From Coenobita brevimanus (lineage: Eukaryota > Arthropoda > Malacostraca > Decapoda > Coenobitidae): DNA of 64,000 bases. The translations under genes were made by a program, and so were the position numbers. Position 1 is the stretch's first letter; every line of letters starts with the position of its first letter. Location: contig CM064670.1 in assembly GCA_032717465.1 (NCBI GenBank), forward strand, positions 20,125,186-20,189,185, read 5' to 3'. Of this stretch, positions 43,257 to 55,559 are shown piece by piece. The notes beneath the pieces are model-generated. The model did not search any database, was not told where the DNA came from, and saw only the letters and a program-made list of their open reading frames with translations.

Positions 43257-46141
43257 ATTTATCTGTCTATCTACTGCCAGACGCCTTAATCCCGTTAGGG
43301 GTGGCCACAAACAAATCGTCTCCACGTTGCCCTGTCACTCGCCATTTCACTGTTCTGCTCCCAGCTCACACCCCCCTCTCATATACCTCTCCACTACATC
43401 CCTCCATCTCATCCTCGGCCTCCCCCTCCCTCCACCTCACTCACATACACTCTCCTCGTCAGTCTCTCACTCTCTATCCTCTCCACATGGCCAAATCACC
43501 TTAATGTGTTTCTCCTTATGCTTCCTATCACATCCACATCCACATCACAACGCTCCTTCACTGCCTCATTTGTTAGCCTGTCTCTCCATGTGACTCCACA
43601 TGCTCTTCTCAAATAACTCATTTCCACTGCTCTCACTCTTGATTTCTGTCCTTCCAACAACGTCCAAGCTTCACTTCCATACGTTAGAGTTGGTATAACA
43701 ATACTGTCGTGTAGTAGCTTTTTCACTTCCATGCTCACTTCCCTGTTTCTTATCACTGCTTTCAAGGAGCCAGCAACCTTTCTTCCCTGCTGCATCCTTT
43801 CAAGCACTCCATCTTCTAAACTTCCATCCTTACTCATCACATTACCCAAGTACTTAAATGCACTCACATTCTCCATTTCCTCCTCATCCAATCTCACTGT
43901 GCATTCACTAACTTCACTTCCCTCGAAGACCATAATTTTATCCTTCCCTGCATTCATCTTTAGATTCTATTCTTAACACTCTCCCAAACTCATCCATCGA
44001 GCCTTGCAGCTCCCCTTCGTCGTCTCTTAACAACACGGTATCATCTGCAAACAACAGTACAGGGAGTTTCCAAACACTATCCTCTCTCACTAGGGCCACT
44101 CCAACATCCACTACCCTACCTTGTATCTCTTTTATAACCCCATCCATATACAGATTGAACAACCATGGAGACATGACACATGCTTGTTTCAATCCAACCT
44201 TCAGACAGAAAAAATTCACTCAGTTCACCATCCACATGCACAGCAGCCTAGGCACCATCATACATAATCTTCACGGCATTCAACAACTTCCCATCGACTC
44301 CAAATATTCTTAATACTTTCCGCAATCCTTGTCTATCCACCCTGTCACATGCTTTCTCCAAATCCATGAAGGCTGCATACAATTCCTTTCCCTTCACTAG
44401 AAACGTTTCCACTAAGGATCTAAGAATGAATATCTGATATATTCAACCTCTTCCCTTCCTAAAACCTCCCTGTTCTTCTCCAACCAATTCCTCTGTTATT
44501 TCCCTAACTCTGTCAATAAGTATCCTACCATATACTTTTCCTATTACATTAAGAAGGCAAATGCCCCTATGATTGCCATATTTCTTCCCTTTTCCTTTGC
44601 ACAGGGTAACAATTATACCTGACTTCTAATCCTTCTGGACTTTACCTTCCTCCCAAGCCAATCTGCACATCCTCCACATCCATTCTACTACTACCTCTCT
44701 CCCATGTTTCAGCTTTTCACCACACAGTCCATCAATTCCTGGGGCTTTCCCCATTTTAATTTTCTTCATTGCTTCGACAACTTCCATCCTACTGATTTCT
44801 TCCTGTCTTCTCAAATCCCTCCTTCTCCCAGCCATTCCCCAGCCACTTATACTTACTTCACTTTCATTCTCTGTGTTCAACAATTCATTGACGTGTTCTC
44901 TCCATCTGCTCACTTTTTCTCCCTTCTCCACTAGTTATCTACCATTTTTAACTTTCACTTCCCAGCTAACTTCTTTGGTACCCTGTCTAACTCTCTTTAC
45001 CTCTTTCCAGAACATTTTCTTACACTCCCTCCACTTTACACTCAAATTCCTTCCAAATTCCTCATCCACTCTCTCCTTACTCTCTCTCACTAATCTTTTC
45101 ATCTCTCTCTTCCTTTCTACATATAACTCTCTCTTCCATCTCTCAACTTCTTCCACGCCCCTGTTTCTCATCCATTCACTATATGCTTTCTTCTTTTGTG
45201 CCACAGCCTCCCTCTCCTCTTTAGTCCACCATGCTGTTCCCTGCATTTCCTTTCGTCTTCTCTTCAGCCCACACACCACCTCACATGCTGCACAGATTTC
45301 TTCCGTGAATATCTAACACCTTCCACATCCCCCATCTGCTCCAATCTATACTTATCCAATCGCTCCTCCATTTCCCTCTTATATTCTGCCTTTTTTCTAT
45401 CCTCTTGTAACTTTCTCCCCTCCTTGTAAGAACTACTTCCTCCTGTCCTTCCCTTCTTCTATTTCTCCACATTGTTTGGACACTGATTCTGGCCACCACC
45501 AATTGGTGGTCTGAAAGTCCACTCCCCCAGCCTCTATATACTGTACTCTTGCATCCATCACACACCTTCTCATCCTTTCATCTACACACACATAATCAAT
45601 CATTGTTTTCCGTTCATTCATTTCACCATCCACCCTTCTCATCACTCGCCATGTATAACTGTGGATCATTTTGTGCCTCAAGAGGGTATTAGCTATCACA
45701 AATCCCCTCTTGGCACAAATGTCCACTAATGCACTGCCATTCTCATCCACCTCTGGAGGCACACCCCACTTACCAACTACTCCATGCACCTTCACATTCC
45801 CTACTTTTCCATTCATATCTCCAATCAAGAACACTCTCAGTCCTTTCAAACTTTTCCCAGCACGCTTCCACATTTGTCCAGAACTCTTTTCTCATTCTGC
45901 TTACACGATCTTGCTTTGGCGCATACACACACATAATCACCCACATTTGTAGTCCAACTTTCACTCTTACCCACACAGTCCTTGAGCCAACTGATCCATA
46001 CTCTCTTATGTTTTTCTTCCATCTGTTACTCACAACAATACACACTCCTTCTTTTGCCCTCTCATTCTCACCTACTGCTGCACATATACCCCATCCATAC
46101 TCCCATTCTCTCACACTCTCACCTCTCCACTTAGTTTCAGT
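43257..46141 (-). mobile_element. LINE family A, copy 7 (nearly full length, dead)
   Basis: Minus-strand copy from just inside the endonuclease (TKWRGE near 46135; MREWEYGWGICAAVGENERA at 45770-46114; FLIGDMNGKVGNVKVHGVVG, GGVDFQTTNWWWPE at 45433-45873) through RT (GKAPGIDGLCGEKLKHG at 44626-44931; LLFADDTVLLRDDEGE at 43938-44219) to the C-terminus (EGQKSRVRAVEMSYLRRACG, 43496-43957). The tail is TATTTATCTGTCTATCTACTG in + sense. FADD is preserved, but at least six frame breaks exist. The SDH motif of the endonuclease is altered (QTTN). Confidence 0.88.
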
Positions 46142-46466
46142 TAATCATCAGTCATCAAGTGCAGAAAATAGTGCTTAAATTACAACCTTGCTATCGCAAA
46201 ATGATAAGGCTCAGAAGATCAAGGCCATGATTGTTGGGTGGAATGTTCCACTGGAGCACCTTCTCAAATAACTGGTGTCGAACCTCACTCCCGGTCCCTG
46301 GCAGCGTCACCAATAATTTGCACCTCGTGCGGGCCATTCCACGAATTTCAAGTCCTCTAGCTCCACAGTGGGTGGATGGAATCGAATGAAACTTTGCATG
46401 CTTACAGACGTTAGTGAGTGCTACTTAGTCCAGTTAGAGCTGGCCACCGTCGCTTAACAGCTTGTA

Positions 46467-46506
<40 letters not shown>

Positions 46507-46565
46507 AACAAACATTCAGGGGCAATGCTAATCACCTGCCAAAATATGTTGTTGGCTAAGGCACA
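46142..46565. other. Spacer, no gene seen
   Basis: Non-coding; holds the (TAA)n repeat and segments shared with 43030-43250. Confidence 0.45.
46466..46505. repeat. (TAA)n microsatellite
   Basis: About 12 TAA units. Confidence 0.95.
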
Positions 46566-46760
46566 CTCACGATCACTAATTTCTGCTCAGGGGTGCCCCC
46601 TTCGTACCCCTATATACCCAGGGAAGACAAAACATTAGGATATGTAAACAGTATATAATATAACTATGAACACGCTGCAGCAAGAAATTAGTGATTTATA
46701 ACGTAGACAATAAAAGAAAAACATTATCAACGGCCATCCCAGGCCTTATGCGTCGGGTGC

Positions 46761-46761
<1 letters not shown>
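46566..46761. repeat. Inverted repeat arm, left of CR1-like LINE
   Basis: CACTCACGATCACTAATTTCT, ACCC(C)TATATACCCAGGGAAG, TAGGATATGTAAACAGTATA, ATAACTATGAACACGC and CAACGGCCATCCCAGG recur in reverse complement at 50287-50664. The arms are clearly diverged and the right one has extra sequence. Confidence 0.8.

Positions 46762-46856
<95 letters not shown>
46762..46856. repeat. (GT)n microsatellite
   Basis: Uninterrupted GT, adjacent to the CR1-like 3' end. Confidence 0.98.
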
Positions 46857-46857
<1 letters not shown>

Positions 46858-46909
46858 CGTGTTCTTACCTTACCTAATTCTTACCTAATTGTATCTTTAC
46901 AGGAATGAG

Positions 46910-49773
46910 TCAAGCTCGTACTGTCCCGTGTCTTAAACCATATTTATCGTACATATCCTTAAATTTGTGAATTGTTTTGGCACACACTATTTCATTCGGT
47001 AGTGCATTCCATTGATCAATTGCTCTGTTTGGGAAACTGAATTTCCTTACGTCTTTATCACCTCTCTTCTTATGCAGTTTTTTGCAGTATCCTTTTGCTG
47101 ATGCTTCTCCATATGTTAAGTAATCATTTATGTCTATTTTCTCCTTTCCTGATATGCATTTATATAGCATTATCATGTCACCTCTTTTCCTTCTCTCCTG
47201 TAGTGTTGGTAGATTCAGTTTATTTAGTCTTTCTTCGTAGCTTAGGTCCCTTAAGCTTGGTATCCATCTTGTAGCGGCCCTTTGAACTTTTTCAATCTTG
47301 TCTATGTGCTTTTTGAGATGAGGACTCCAGACTGCTGATGCATATTCCAGGGTTGGTCTAATGAATGATGTTATTATCCTTCTTAGCATGTCTTCATTTA
47401 TGTATGTGAATGCTATTCTCATATTTGCAAGCAGTGTATACATGTTCCGTACCTTCTCGCTGATGTGGTCAGCTGGAGATAGTCTGTTATTAATAATCAC
47501 ACCTAGGTCTTTCTCTCTTTCTGATGTGTATAGGGTTTTATTTCCTAACTTATAATCCCAATCAGGTCTTTTTCCACTTTTACCAAACTTGATTACATGA
47601 CACTTGTCCACATTGAATTCCATTTGCCATGTACTACTCCATTCATGAAGTTTATTTAATTCTTCTTGTAGCTCTTTACAAGAGTCTATGTTAGTAATTC
47701 TCCTTTGTATTTTTGCATCATCTGCAAACATATTCAGATAGCTCTCATTTCCAGTGTTACTGTTTATATCATTTATATACACTAAAAACATGATTGGTGC
47801 CAGCACTGAACCCTGTGGTACTCCACTAGTCACTTCTTTCCATGATGAGTAGTTTCCTCTTAGTACTGTCCTCATTTCTCTTTTTATGAGAAAGTCTTGC
47901 ATCCAACAAAACAGTTTGCCTCGAATTCCTCCTTGATGGTACAGTTTCCATGAAAGTCTTTGGTGTGGTACTGTGTCAAAAGCTTTCTTGAAATCTAAAT
48001 AGATACTGTCCACCCATCCTTCCCTTTCCTGTATTGTGTTTGTTACTCTGTCATAGTAGCTCAACAGATTAGTAACACATGATTTTCCTTTTCTGAAACC
48101 AAACTGTCTTTCTCTTATCATACTGTGTTCTTCTAGACGATTTACCCAAGCTTTTCTTATAAGTTTTTCTAATACCTTGCTTACAACACTGGTCAGTGAT
48201 ACTGGTCGGTAGTTGAGTGGATTTAGTCTATTTCCTTTCTTGAATAAGGGGACAATATTTGCTTTTTTCCAAATATCAGGTAGTTTACCTTGACTCAAGG
48301 ATTTCTTGAAAATCAAAAATAATGGTTTACATAACTCCTTTGCACATTCTCGTAATACCCAACATGAAATTTCATCAGGACCACTTGCTTTTCCTCTGTC
48401 TAATCTACTTAACTCCTCCTGTATTACTTTTTCTGCTATTTGTATATCAGGTAGTATGTGTGGACATGCGTGTTCCACATAGTCCCTCTCAAAATTTTTT
48501 TCTTCTGTAAAAACTAATTGGAAATTCTTATTTAGTGCTTCACAAATATCTTTCTCTTGTGTATAAGTGATTCCCTCGTCCGTAATGGATTGTATTATAT
48601 CTTTTACTTTAGTTTTGCTTCTGATATAGCTGTAAAACAGCTTTGGTTGATCACTACTTTTATTTATTATATCTTCCTCAAACTGTTTTTGGGCTTCCCT
48701 CCTTATTCTTGTATAGTCGTTTCTTACCTGTTTGTAATTATTGTATGCCCTTTCACTATTGTGTCTTCTGTATCTATTCCACAACAAATCTCTTCATTTT
48801 TTTGATTTTTTACATTCGGTATTGAACCATTTCTGTATTTTCTTATCTGCTTCTTTGTGCTGTGGGATGTACTTCTGGACTCCTATTTCATAAAATTCAC
48901 AAAATTTTTTATATACAGCATTTAAATCTTGTCCTCTAAGCTCATTTTCCCAATCAACTTCTAAGAAATACTTCTTTAGGTCTTGATAATTTCCCTTTTT
49001 ATAGTTTAGGCTCTTTTTGTAACTATCATTGCTGTTTACTATGTCATATGCTATCCTGAAGTTATAATTTAGTACTGCATGATCGCTTTTGCCGATCATT
49101 TTCTTGCCTTGTAAATATTAGATCTAGCACTGAAGGTACATCAAGTCCTCTTTTTCTGGTGGTTTCCCTCACATGTTGCGTTAAGAAAAACTCTTGTACG
49201 AGATCCAGGAGCTTTTGGTCCCAACAGCTTTCTTGGCTATTTATATCTAGAGTATTCCAATTTATATTTGTATTGAAGTCCCCAGTTAGTATAATTCTTT
49301 CTGATTTCTCTTCCATTTTATGTAGCAATGATCTTACACTCTGAATTGTACTCTCTGCCAGGTCCTCATATTCGTCTCTTTCCCATGTGTTTGATCTGGG
49401 TGGCATGTACAAATTGGCTACAATTACTTTCCCTTCAGATGTGTCGATCTCTACTGCAATCAGTTCTACTTGTGATGGTATATCTAGTTTTATTTCCTTG
49501 ACTTTTAGATTTTTCTTAGTTAATATTATAATTCCTCCATATATTGTATTCCTCTAAGTTTAGTATGTCATTTGATATCCTTGGTATTAATTTTGTTTCA
49601 GTTAGGCATATTATTTGTGGTTCATTTTCTCTGACATGATCATTCATCTCTAGTAATTTAGATACCATTCCATCCACATTTGAGTACATCAACTTTATCA
49701 TCTTGTTTATATACTTGTCATGACATGGTTCTACTACCTTCCTCCTTTTTCTTCCATCATGTTTGTGTACCAC
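46910..49773 (-). pseudogene. CR1-like ORF2 (endonuclease-reverse transcriptase), lightly damaged
   Basis: Endonuclease: MYSNVDGMVSKL (Asn), IICLTETKL (Glu), ILTGDFNTNINW (GDFN), DLIFTRQE and GKSDHAVL (SDH). RT in one 625-codon frame (46910-48787): LDRGKASGPDEISCWVLREC, KANIVPLFKKGNRLNPLNYR, IYLDFKKAFDTVPHQRL (Asp), SGVPQGSVLAPIMFLVYIND, LNMFADDAKIQRR (active FADD). C-terminus LEYASAVWSPHLKKHIDKIE. Breaks: a 2-nt indel near 49530, one extra base near 49095, and TGA at 48794-48796. The start overlaps the end of ORF1 by 40 bases in another frame. Confidence 0.9.
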
Positions 49774-50212
49774 TTTCGTACCTGCAATCTTATTACTTTG
49801 TAAAAAAATTTCTTCTTGTCCTCTTCTGATCTTCCCTCATTTTTTGTTTTTGCTTCCTCCCTTTTCTCTTTCAGTAATTCCAGTTCCTCTTGTGTTAGGC
49901 ATCTTTTTATCCATACATTTTTGAACTCTTTTTCCTTAAGATTCTTTGCATTTTTTAGTATCTCTTCCACAGTGTTTACACTCTGGAAAGTCACCTTTAG
50001 AGGTCTTGTCTTGCTTTTCTCGTATTTCCCTAACCTTTTGTGTTCCTCTATGTCTTTACTACAGATTTCCTCTGATACTTCTTTCAGTAAGCTCATTACA
50101 TTTGCCATTTCCTTTTTGTCTCTTGTGATCTTGTTTTTAATTTCATCCTCTTCTATACCAGTGATTACTATTGATTTGTTTATCTCTACTGAATCTCTGA
50201 CTAACTTTGGAT

Positions 50213-50216
<4 letters not shown>
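49734..50216 (-). CDS. CR1-like ORF1, probably 5'-truncated
   Basis: Open frame with KSIVITGIEEDEIKNKITRD, EHKRLGKYEKSKTRPLKVTF, VWIKRCLTQEELELLKEK and a basic end. It looks like an RNA-binding ORF1 protein of CR1-type elements (RRM-like 'RLG' region followed by charged helices). The frame runs upstream into the (GT)n repeat, giving a His/Thr run that I do not count as protein. The natural start is therefore lost or obscured. Confidence 0.6.

Positions 50217-50284
<68 letters not shown>
50217..50284. repeat. (GT)n microsatellite
   Basis: Uninterrupted GT at the 5' side of the CR1-like element. Confidence 0.98.
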
Positions 50285-50286
<2 letters not shown>

Positions 50287-50289
<3 letters not shown>

Positions 50290-50664
50290 AAAGCAGTGCA
50301 CCCAACACACTAGACCTGAGGTGGCCGTTGTTAACATGTTTGTTTTACTGTCACATCATGATGCATTATTTTCTTCCTGCTGCGTGTTGATAGTTATATC
50401 ATATACTTTAAACATATCCTAGTGTTTTATGTTTGTATTAATAGTGGGACCAAGAGTATTAAGCATGAATTCAGCTTGAGATATAACTGCCAGTTAAGAA
50501 TGACGGATGAGGGGGTTTGGTTAGGGGTACGGGGGAGGGTTGGGAGCTGGGGTAGAGGTGGGTGAAGATTGTTTCGTATCCCCCTCCCCTCTTCCCTGGG
50601 TATGCAGGGGTAGTAAGCGGGCACCCCGAGAAGAAATTAATGATCGTGAGTGTAAAGTCATAAG
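50287..50664. repeat. Inverted repeat arm, right of CR1-like LINE
   Basis: Reverse complement matches 46566-46761 segment by segment (GGCCGTTGTTAACA, GTTGATAGTTATATCATATA, AAACATATCCTA, CCCTGGGTATGC, ATTAATGATCGTGAGTG). Confidence 0.8.
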
Positions 50665-51699
50665 AACAAGTCTCGTTACCCCAGGAATGTTCGATGCTAA
50701 ATGAATGTTAGTTGGGCTATGTGGGCGGGTCCTTGCTGTTCGCCCCTCCCCTTATCTAGTGTTGCCATAGCACAATCCCATTACGAGAATTGGAATAATG
50801 ATCAAGAATGAACACTATGGCGGGTAAATATATAGGATGTGTTTGCGTTACCCTATGCGCCCCGCCGGGGATTAATAACGAAATTCGGCAGGTTTATTAT
50901 TTTCCTACTATTCAACACTTATTATCTATAGAATACAACAAATAAATTATTTTGGAGGGTATTAAATCTATAGGCATCAACTGTTTTTTTGTTGATGCAC
51001 GAGTTCATTTGTTTGCTTTAGATGGGTTGTTAAATGCTTCAGACGTCTAGAGGCTGTTTTGGAAGCAGGGGGTGGGTATACAAAATATTAAAGCAAGGAG
51101 ACTGAACATGTATTATTATTTTCCTTCTATTCCACAACATAAGCAATACACATCATTATTACACTGAAATGTACTAACTTGGCTTGTATCGGCTGAAGTA
51201 CTATCAAACGTATGGCATGGGTGCACATATTCATTGCCCGTCTGCATATGTGTCGACGACTTCACCCCGTTCGGTTATATTTTTACTGAATGAAATCGGT
51301 GCCGGATAATAAAGTGTATTGTCTCTATGCACAGAGGCCAAACGATCTAATTAGTTTTTATTACCTCTAGCACAAATTTCAATATGTCTCACGTAACCGA
51401 CATTGACGGGTTTGTGGTAAAAAAAACTTTCTTGTCCCGTCATTCCACAACACTTCGTCTTTGTGTCATAGTGTATAGCTCTGAAGGGTAACGATAGTTT
51501 TCTTATGAAAACACTACGGTATTCATCACTGCGTTTCATAAACAGCCAATCCATATTAAAAGAAATATATGGCCGATGGCATTCCATCGTCTTTGATCAT
51601 ATTCTCATCAAAAGTTAAAATACTTTTGCTGATCCACTCAGTTGCTATTTCCTGATGGTTTGGTGATAATTCGTTCACAGTTTTTTCAGATATTTTGGC

Positions 51700-51743
<44 letters not shown>

Positions 51744-51890
51744 GGGGAAAACCATATCGCCTTGCTAAAGGTGGGCGACAATAATAATAATAACAATGGT
51801 AATAATGATAATAATAAAATCAGGCTACTTGAATTAAAAGCTGTGCAGACTTAGATATGGAATACTGATGGAAATTTTCCTAACTACCAG
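50665..51890. other. IR intron sequence, no gene seen
   Basis: AT-rich, with a (CA)n run at 51701-51742 and ATAATA-rich sequence at 51780-51817. Short minus-strand ORFs at 51351-51587 and 51556-51738 show no recognised motif. The last 20 bases (TTTTCCTAACTACCAG) look like a branch point and acceptor for the IR exon. Confidence 0.5.
51701..51742. repeat. (CA)n microsatellite
   Basis: About 21 AC units, 150 bases upstream of the IR exon. Confidence 0.97.
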
Positions 51891-52069
51891 AGTCACGACG
51901 TGCAGGAGAACATGTCACTTGTGCTGGCAGGGAAGTATTGCTTCATTACCACCCAGTTCCAGAGTCGGTACCTAGTGGCCTCCCGGTACACCAGCCCTGG
52001 TGGTTACACCCCGATATACACTGGTGCCACCACATACCCCAAGTTTGCTGGCACATCCTGGGGTTTCAG
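51891..52069 (+). CDS. Ionotropic receptor (IR), exon in ligand-binding lobe S2
   Basis: Fifty-nine codons plus two bases. It begins after CTAACTACCAG (AG 51889-51890) and ends before GTATAG at 52070, leaving phase 2 (AG|N, likely Arg, next exon). The protein starts SHDVQENMSLVLAGKYCFIT, then QFQSRYLVASRYTS, GGYTPIYTGA and FAGTSWGF. This is the S2 stretch typical of decapod-type IRs, where AG-Y-CFIT is followed by ASRYT and the 'G.(S/T)WGFRKGSPF' block before TM4. It follows logically after the LGME end of the 16533-16763 exon. The KGSPF/TM4 exon was not found in the window. Confidence 0.85.
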
Positions 52070-52591
52070 GTATAGTGCATTTTTGTACTAAAGCTTCGTC
52101 ACACCTTAGTTTGTCTTTGATATTTGAATCTTTCAGATTTAGGCGTCGTTATTTCATGTGTATTTTACTTGATTACCAATGGATGGAGCTCAGTCCTAGC
52201 GGGAGAATTTGGGAAAGGGGGGGATGGGGGTTAAAGCAAAAAATAAATGGGGCAGGGAGGAGAATCGAGGGAGGTGAAACTCCTCAATAGTAAAATAGTA
52301 CTCGTACAGAGTGTATGCCAACATGACGAAGTAATATTTCAAGCACTAATGACATCAAACACTACGACACAGTAATCCAGTATTAGATCTACTAAGAAGT
52401 GTACTTTATTAAACTTGGAAATTATGCACCTTGCTATTGTTATGTATGATACACGCGGAAGTAGCTAGTTGCCAAGTACAACAATTGTGACATACATAAT
52501 TTGCCATTACAGCTTATGGTTTCATAGTATTTTCGTAGCAAACATGAGCATTAAGATTTAAAGCATATAAAAAAATAAAAAGCCCAAAACT
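52070..52591. other. Sequence after IR exon, no gene seen
   Basis: Presumed next intron. AT-rich with a purine-rich stretch at 52195-52285. No TM4 exon visible. Confidence 0.45.
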
Positions 52592-54315
52592 TCAACGAAA
52601 TAGACCTACCGTAAGAGTATAAACCTCATTAATTGGAGTTGACTGCCTAAATGGATTTCCAGACTTCATGGGGGTATACTGTTGTGGGCCTCCAATCTTG
52701 GTCGGGGTGAGTCCGGGTGGGTTTAACATCTCCAAAGCTCTAATACACTCAAAACACTCATCAACTGTGGATGGTTCCTGCTGTACACCTACTCCCTCAG
52801 GCATTTCAGTCTCGAAGTCAATTAATTTTTCAACACGGGACTTCATCATGAACTATACAAGCATGAGCAACCCACAGGTGATAGCTCAACTATTAAAATG
52901 CCCAACCGCAACAACAAAATAGTACACACTACAAATACACATATCCTATGATTCTACATATCATATAATTGAATGTCAAGTATATATACCTTTGAGAACT
53001 GGGGAATGAGCTATTCACTTAATTAAATTTAATGACGGTCATTTAAATGACCTCTCAGTTATTGCTTACAAGGTTAATTACCCTCACATGAATTGGTCAT
53101 CCCACCACTGCCACCAGTTGTAGGAGTACACTCTGAGATCCAGACTTTAGCGTGGTCAAAATGGGGCAAAATCAAGTCACTGGTGATGACCACTGCATGC
53201 TGGAATGGTAGGGAACTCAGATTGACAGAGATCATTAGCGGCCTCTTCAGTTGCGTTTCTCTTTTTGAGTGGCCAAGTCAAGAGTGATAACATGCCAAAA
53301 TGACGGGGATCAGTCTCCAACTCGGCCGACCCAAGCCCGACCTTCGCGATTTCCCTAAATACTCCTGGGTTACACATTTACCAGCTACTAAGTCAATTCT
53401 GTACCACCAGTTCTCAAGGGTTATACAAACAATAAAATTTGAGTGAGAGGAATGTTTATTAACAAGACCAAAAACAGAAATCTCCCCATCTACTAGCCTT
53501 ACAGAATAACCCTGAATCAGTTGAAACGTTCTACAACAAACATAGTTCCCTTGTCCCAGGTTCAGTCCAATGTGGCCTCCATAATCATCCCTCTGAGCTC
53601 ATAGTGCACTGGTCCGATCCTCTGATATTCTTGACCTTGACTTCCACACCGGGACCTTGACTTCCACACTGTGACCTTGACTTCCACACTTGGATCAGCT
53701 AAAAATTAATATGTACAATGAATAACTATTCTCCCTAATGCAAGAAATCCCTACGGATGATCGAGAAAGTCTCATAATAAAGAAACATGAATTACAACAC
53801 TCGACATATCAATCAGAAACAGAATAACACATGGCACTACAGATGCATAGGTCTGCTCAATATCATACATATTGTAGGGATAACATAGAAGAAAAGTGCT
53901 ATAACAAATAAGCATGAATAACCCTACTCTAACCATGAAAGACATCATTGCATCGATATCACTGTGCCTCACAAAGTAACTACGTGAACATTAACTCACA
54001 ACTATCACAGCCGTAATAAGTACTTAACTGCAGTCATCCCAACACATATTAATAAACAGTTCGCAGTTCCGGGGCACCTGATATTTGGCCCACAAAAATT
54101 ACATATTTGTCTAAGGTCCAGACAGAACTCTGCTTCTTAGCTACATTCTCGTAATCCAGTTACACACTAAATAATAATATAAAGTACAGTTCACAAATAT
54201 AAGGGAAATACTTCACTATCCAGTTTACAGAATACAAGGAAGGTTAGTGGGAACTCAGGACTCGCTCGTCAAATGAGGCCACTGGCGTCACCTCGCGAGA
54301 TCAAACGTGACACTT
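52592..54315 (-). mobile_element. Possible LTR plus gag start (minus strand)
   Basis: At 53098-53116 the minus strand reads TGGTGGCAGTGGTGGGATG, which looks like an LTR element primer binding site. Upstream of it on that strand a TG...CA-bounded stretch would span about 54315 (TGTCACGTTTGATC) to 53119 (CTCCTACA), the size of an LTR. Downstream an 85-codon frame (52592-52849, MMKSRVEKLIDFETEMPEGV) could be a gag start. No second LTR or pol was found, so this is tentative. Confidence 0.35.
53631..53691. repeat. Minisatellite, three 22-bp units
   Basis: TGACCTTGACTTCCACAC followed by two to four variable bases, repeated three times. It reuses the TGACCTTGAC motif seen in the large arrays. Confidence 0.85.
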
Positions 54316-54420
54316 CAGAATTCTCTGCCGGGGAGGGGGGGAGGAGGAGAAGGGAGGGAGGAGCAATAGCACCGACCACCCGGCACGTCAGACAGTCGGT
54401 GAGCGAGTCACACGCTCATG

Positions 54421-54784
54421 GTACACTCGGAATCCATAATCTCTAGCCCACCTGGGTCGGTGCCGGAGGTTAGTACAGCGACCTTTCTGGACGGCGGCCC
54501 ACTCAAACTATCACGAGGTAACACACGCACGAACACACACAGTCCTTATGAACCATTCGAGGCTTCGCTCTGAGTGTGTCGTATGTTTAATCATCCTGCT
54601 GTATATAATGTTAAGCAGTCATAGTATGGCTATATAGCTGTCATTATGTATAAGAACTGTATGTGGCATTGTATATTCATTAAATAGGGACACGAAGAAA
54701 AATTAACGTAAGTTGTAGTAACGAAAGTAAGAATGGAAAATATAGACTTCCAAACCACCCAGTGATTCGATACAATGTATTCAG

Positions 54785-54789
<5 letters not shown>
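54421..54789. repeat. Long inverted repeat, left arm
   Basis: Matches the reverse complement of 61042-61366 over its length, e.g. ATAATCTCTAGCCCACCTGG, GAGGCTTCGCTCTGAGTGTG and GTAACGAAAGTAAGAATGG. The left arm has about 40 extra bases near 54652-54695. The match runs into (GT)n here and (CA)n at the other arm. Confidence 0.93.
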
Positions 54790-55151
<362 letters not shown>

Positions 55152-55156
<5 letters not shown>

Positions 55157-55559
55157 TGGTATCATCAGGCGACAACCTTAATACAGAAGGTTAATATATA
55201 CGGTAATTAGGTCATATACGAGACAATTCATACATAAGCTGGTCTGAGCATAGTGCCAGATCACGATGCTTCCACCACACCCCATCTGTATCTTTTATTT
55301 CCCCTTCATTCGTGTAACTACGTATATGAAAGACCGTATTTAATTAACCATATATTTAAGCAAACTTAACATGCACGTCGATCAGTCACTCCTCATTTGA
55401 CACACTTATAGCGTAATACTTTGACCATCCCACCTGGGCACACGGAGGCTCACCGTAACTCCCACGGGGAGTCTGATCACAAAGGGCAGCAGAGCGATCA
55501 TCACTCTGAAGTGCCGCTCATATAACGAGGGAAACAGGAGTTCAGTGTCACCCGACAAC
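55152..55559. other. Spacer, no gene seen
   Basis: Non-coding by inspection. Part may belong to the Tc1-like element upstream region. Confidence 0.4.

Larger units (their letters stand above)
46866..50216 (-). mobile_element. CR1-like LINE, nearly complete
   Basis: Minus-strand LINE with ORF1 (49734-50216) and ORF2 (46910-49773), ending in a short repeated tail (GAATTAGGTAAG units, 46866-46893). It lies between two (GT)n tracts (46762-46856 and 50217-50284), as if it had inserted into one GT array, and is bracketed further out by inverted repeats. Damage is slight: one stop and two small indels in ORF2. Confidence 0.85.

Noticed and set aside
51351..51738. Minus-strand ORFs near the IR exon, considered as a host exon
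   Set aside because: No recognised family, two different frames, partly in a CA repeat, and opposite in orientation to the IR gene. Could be an unrecognised remnant.
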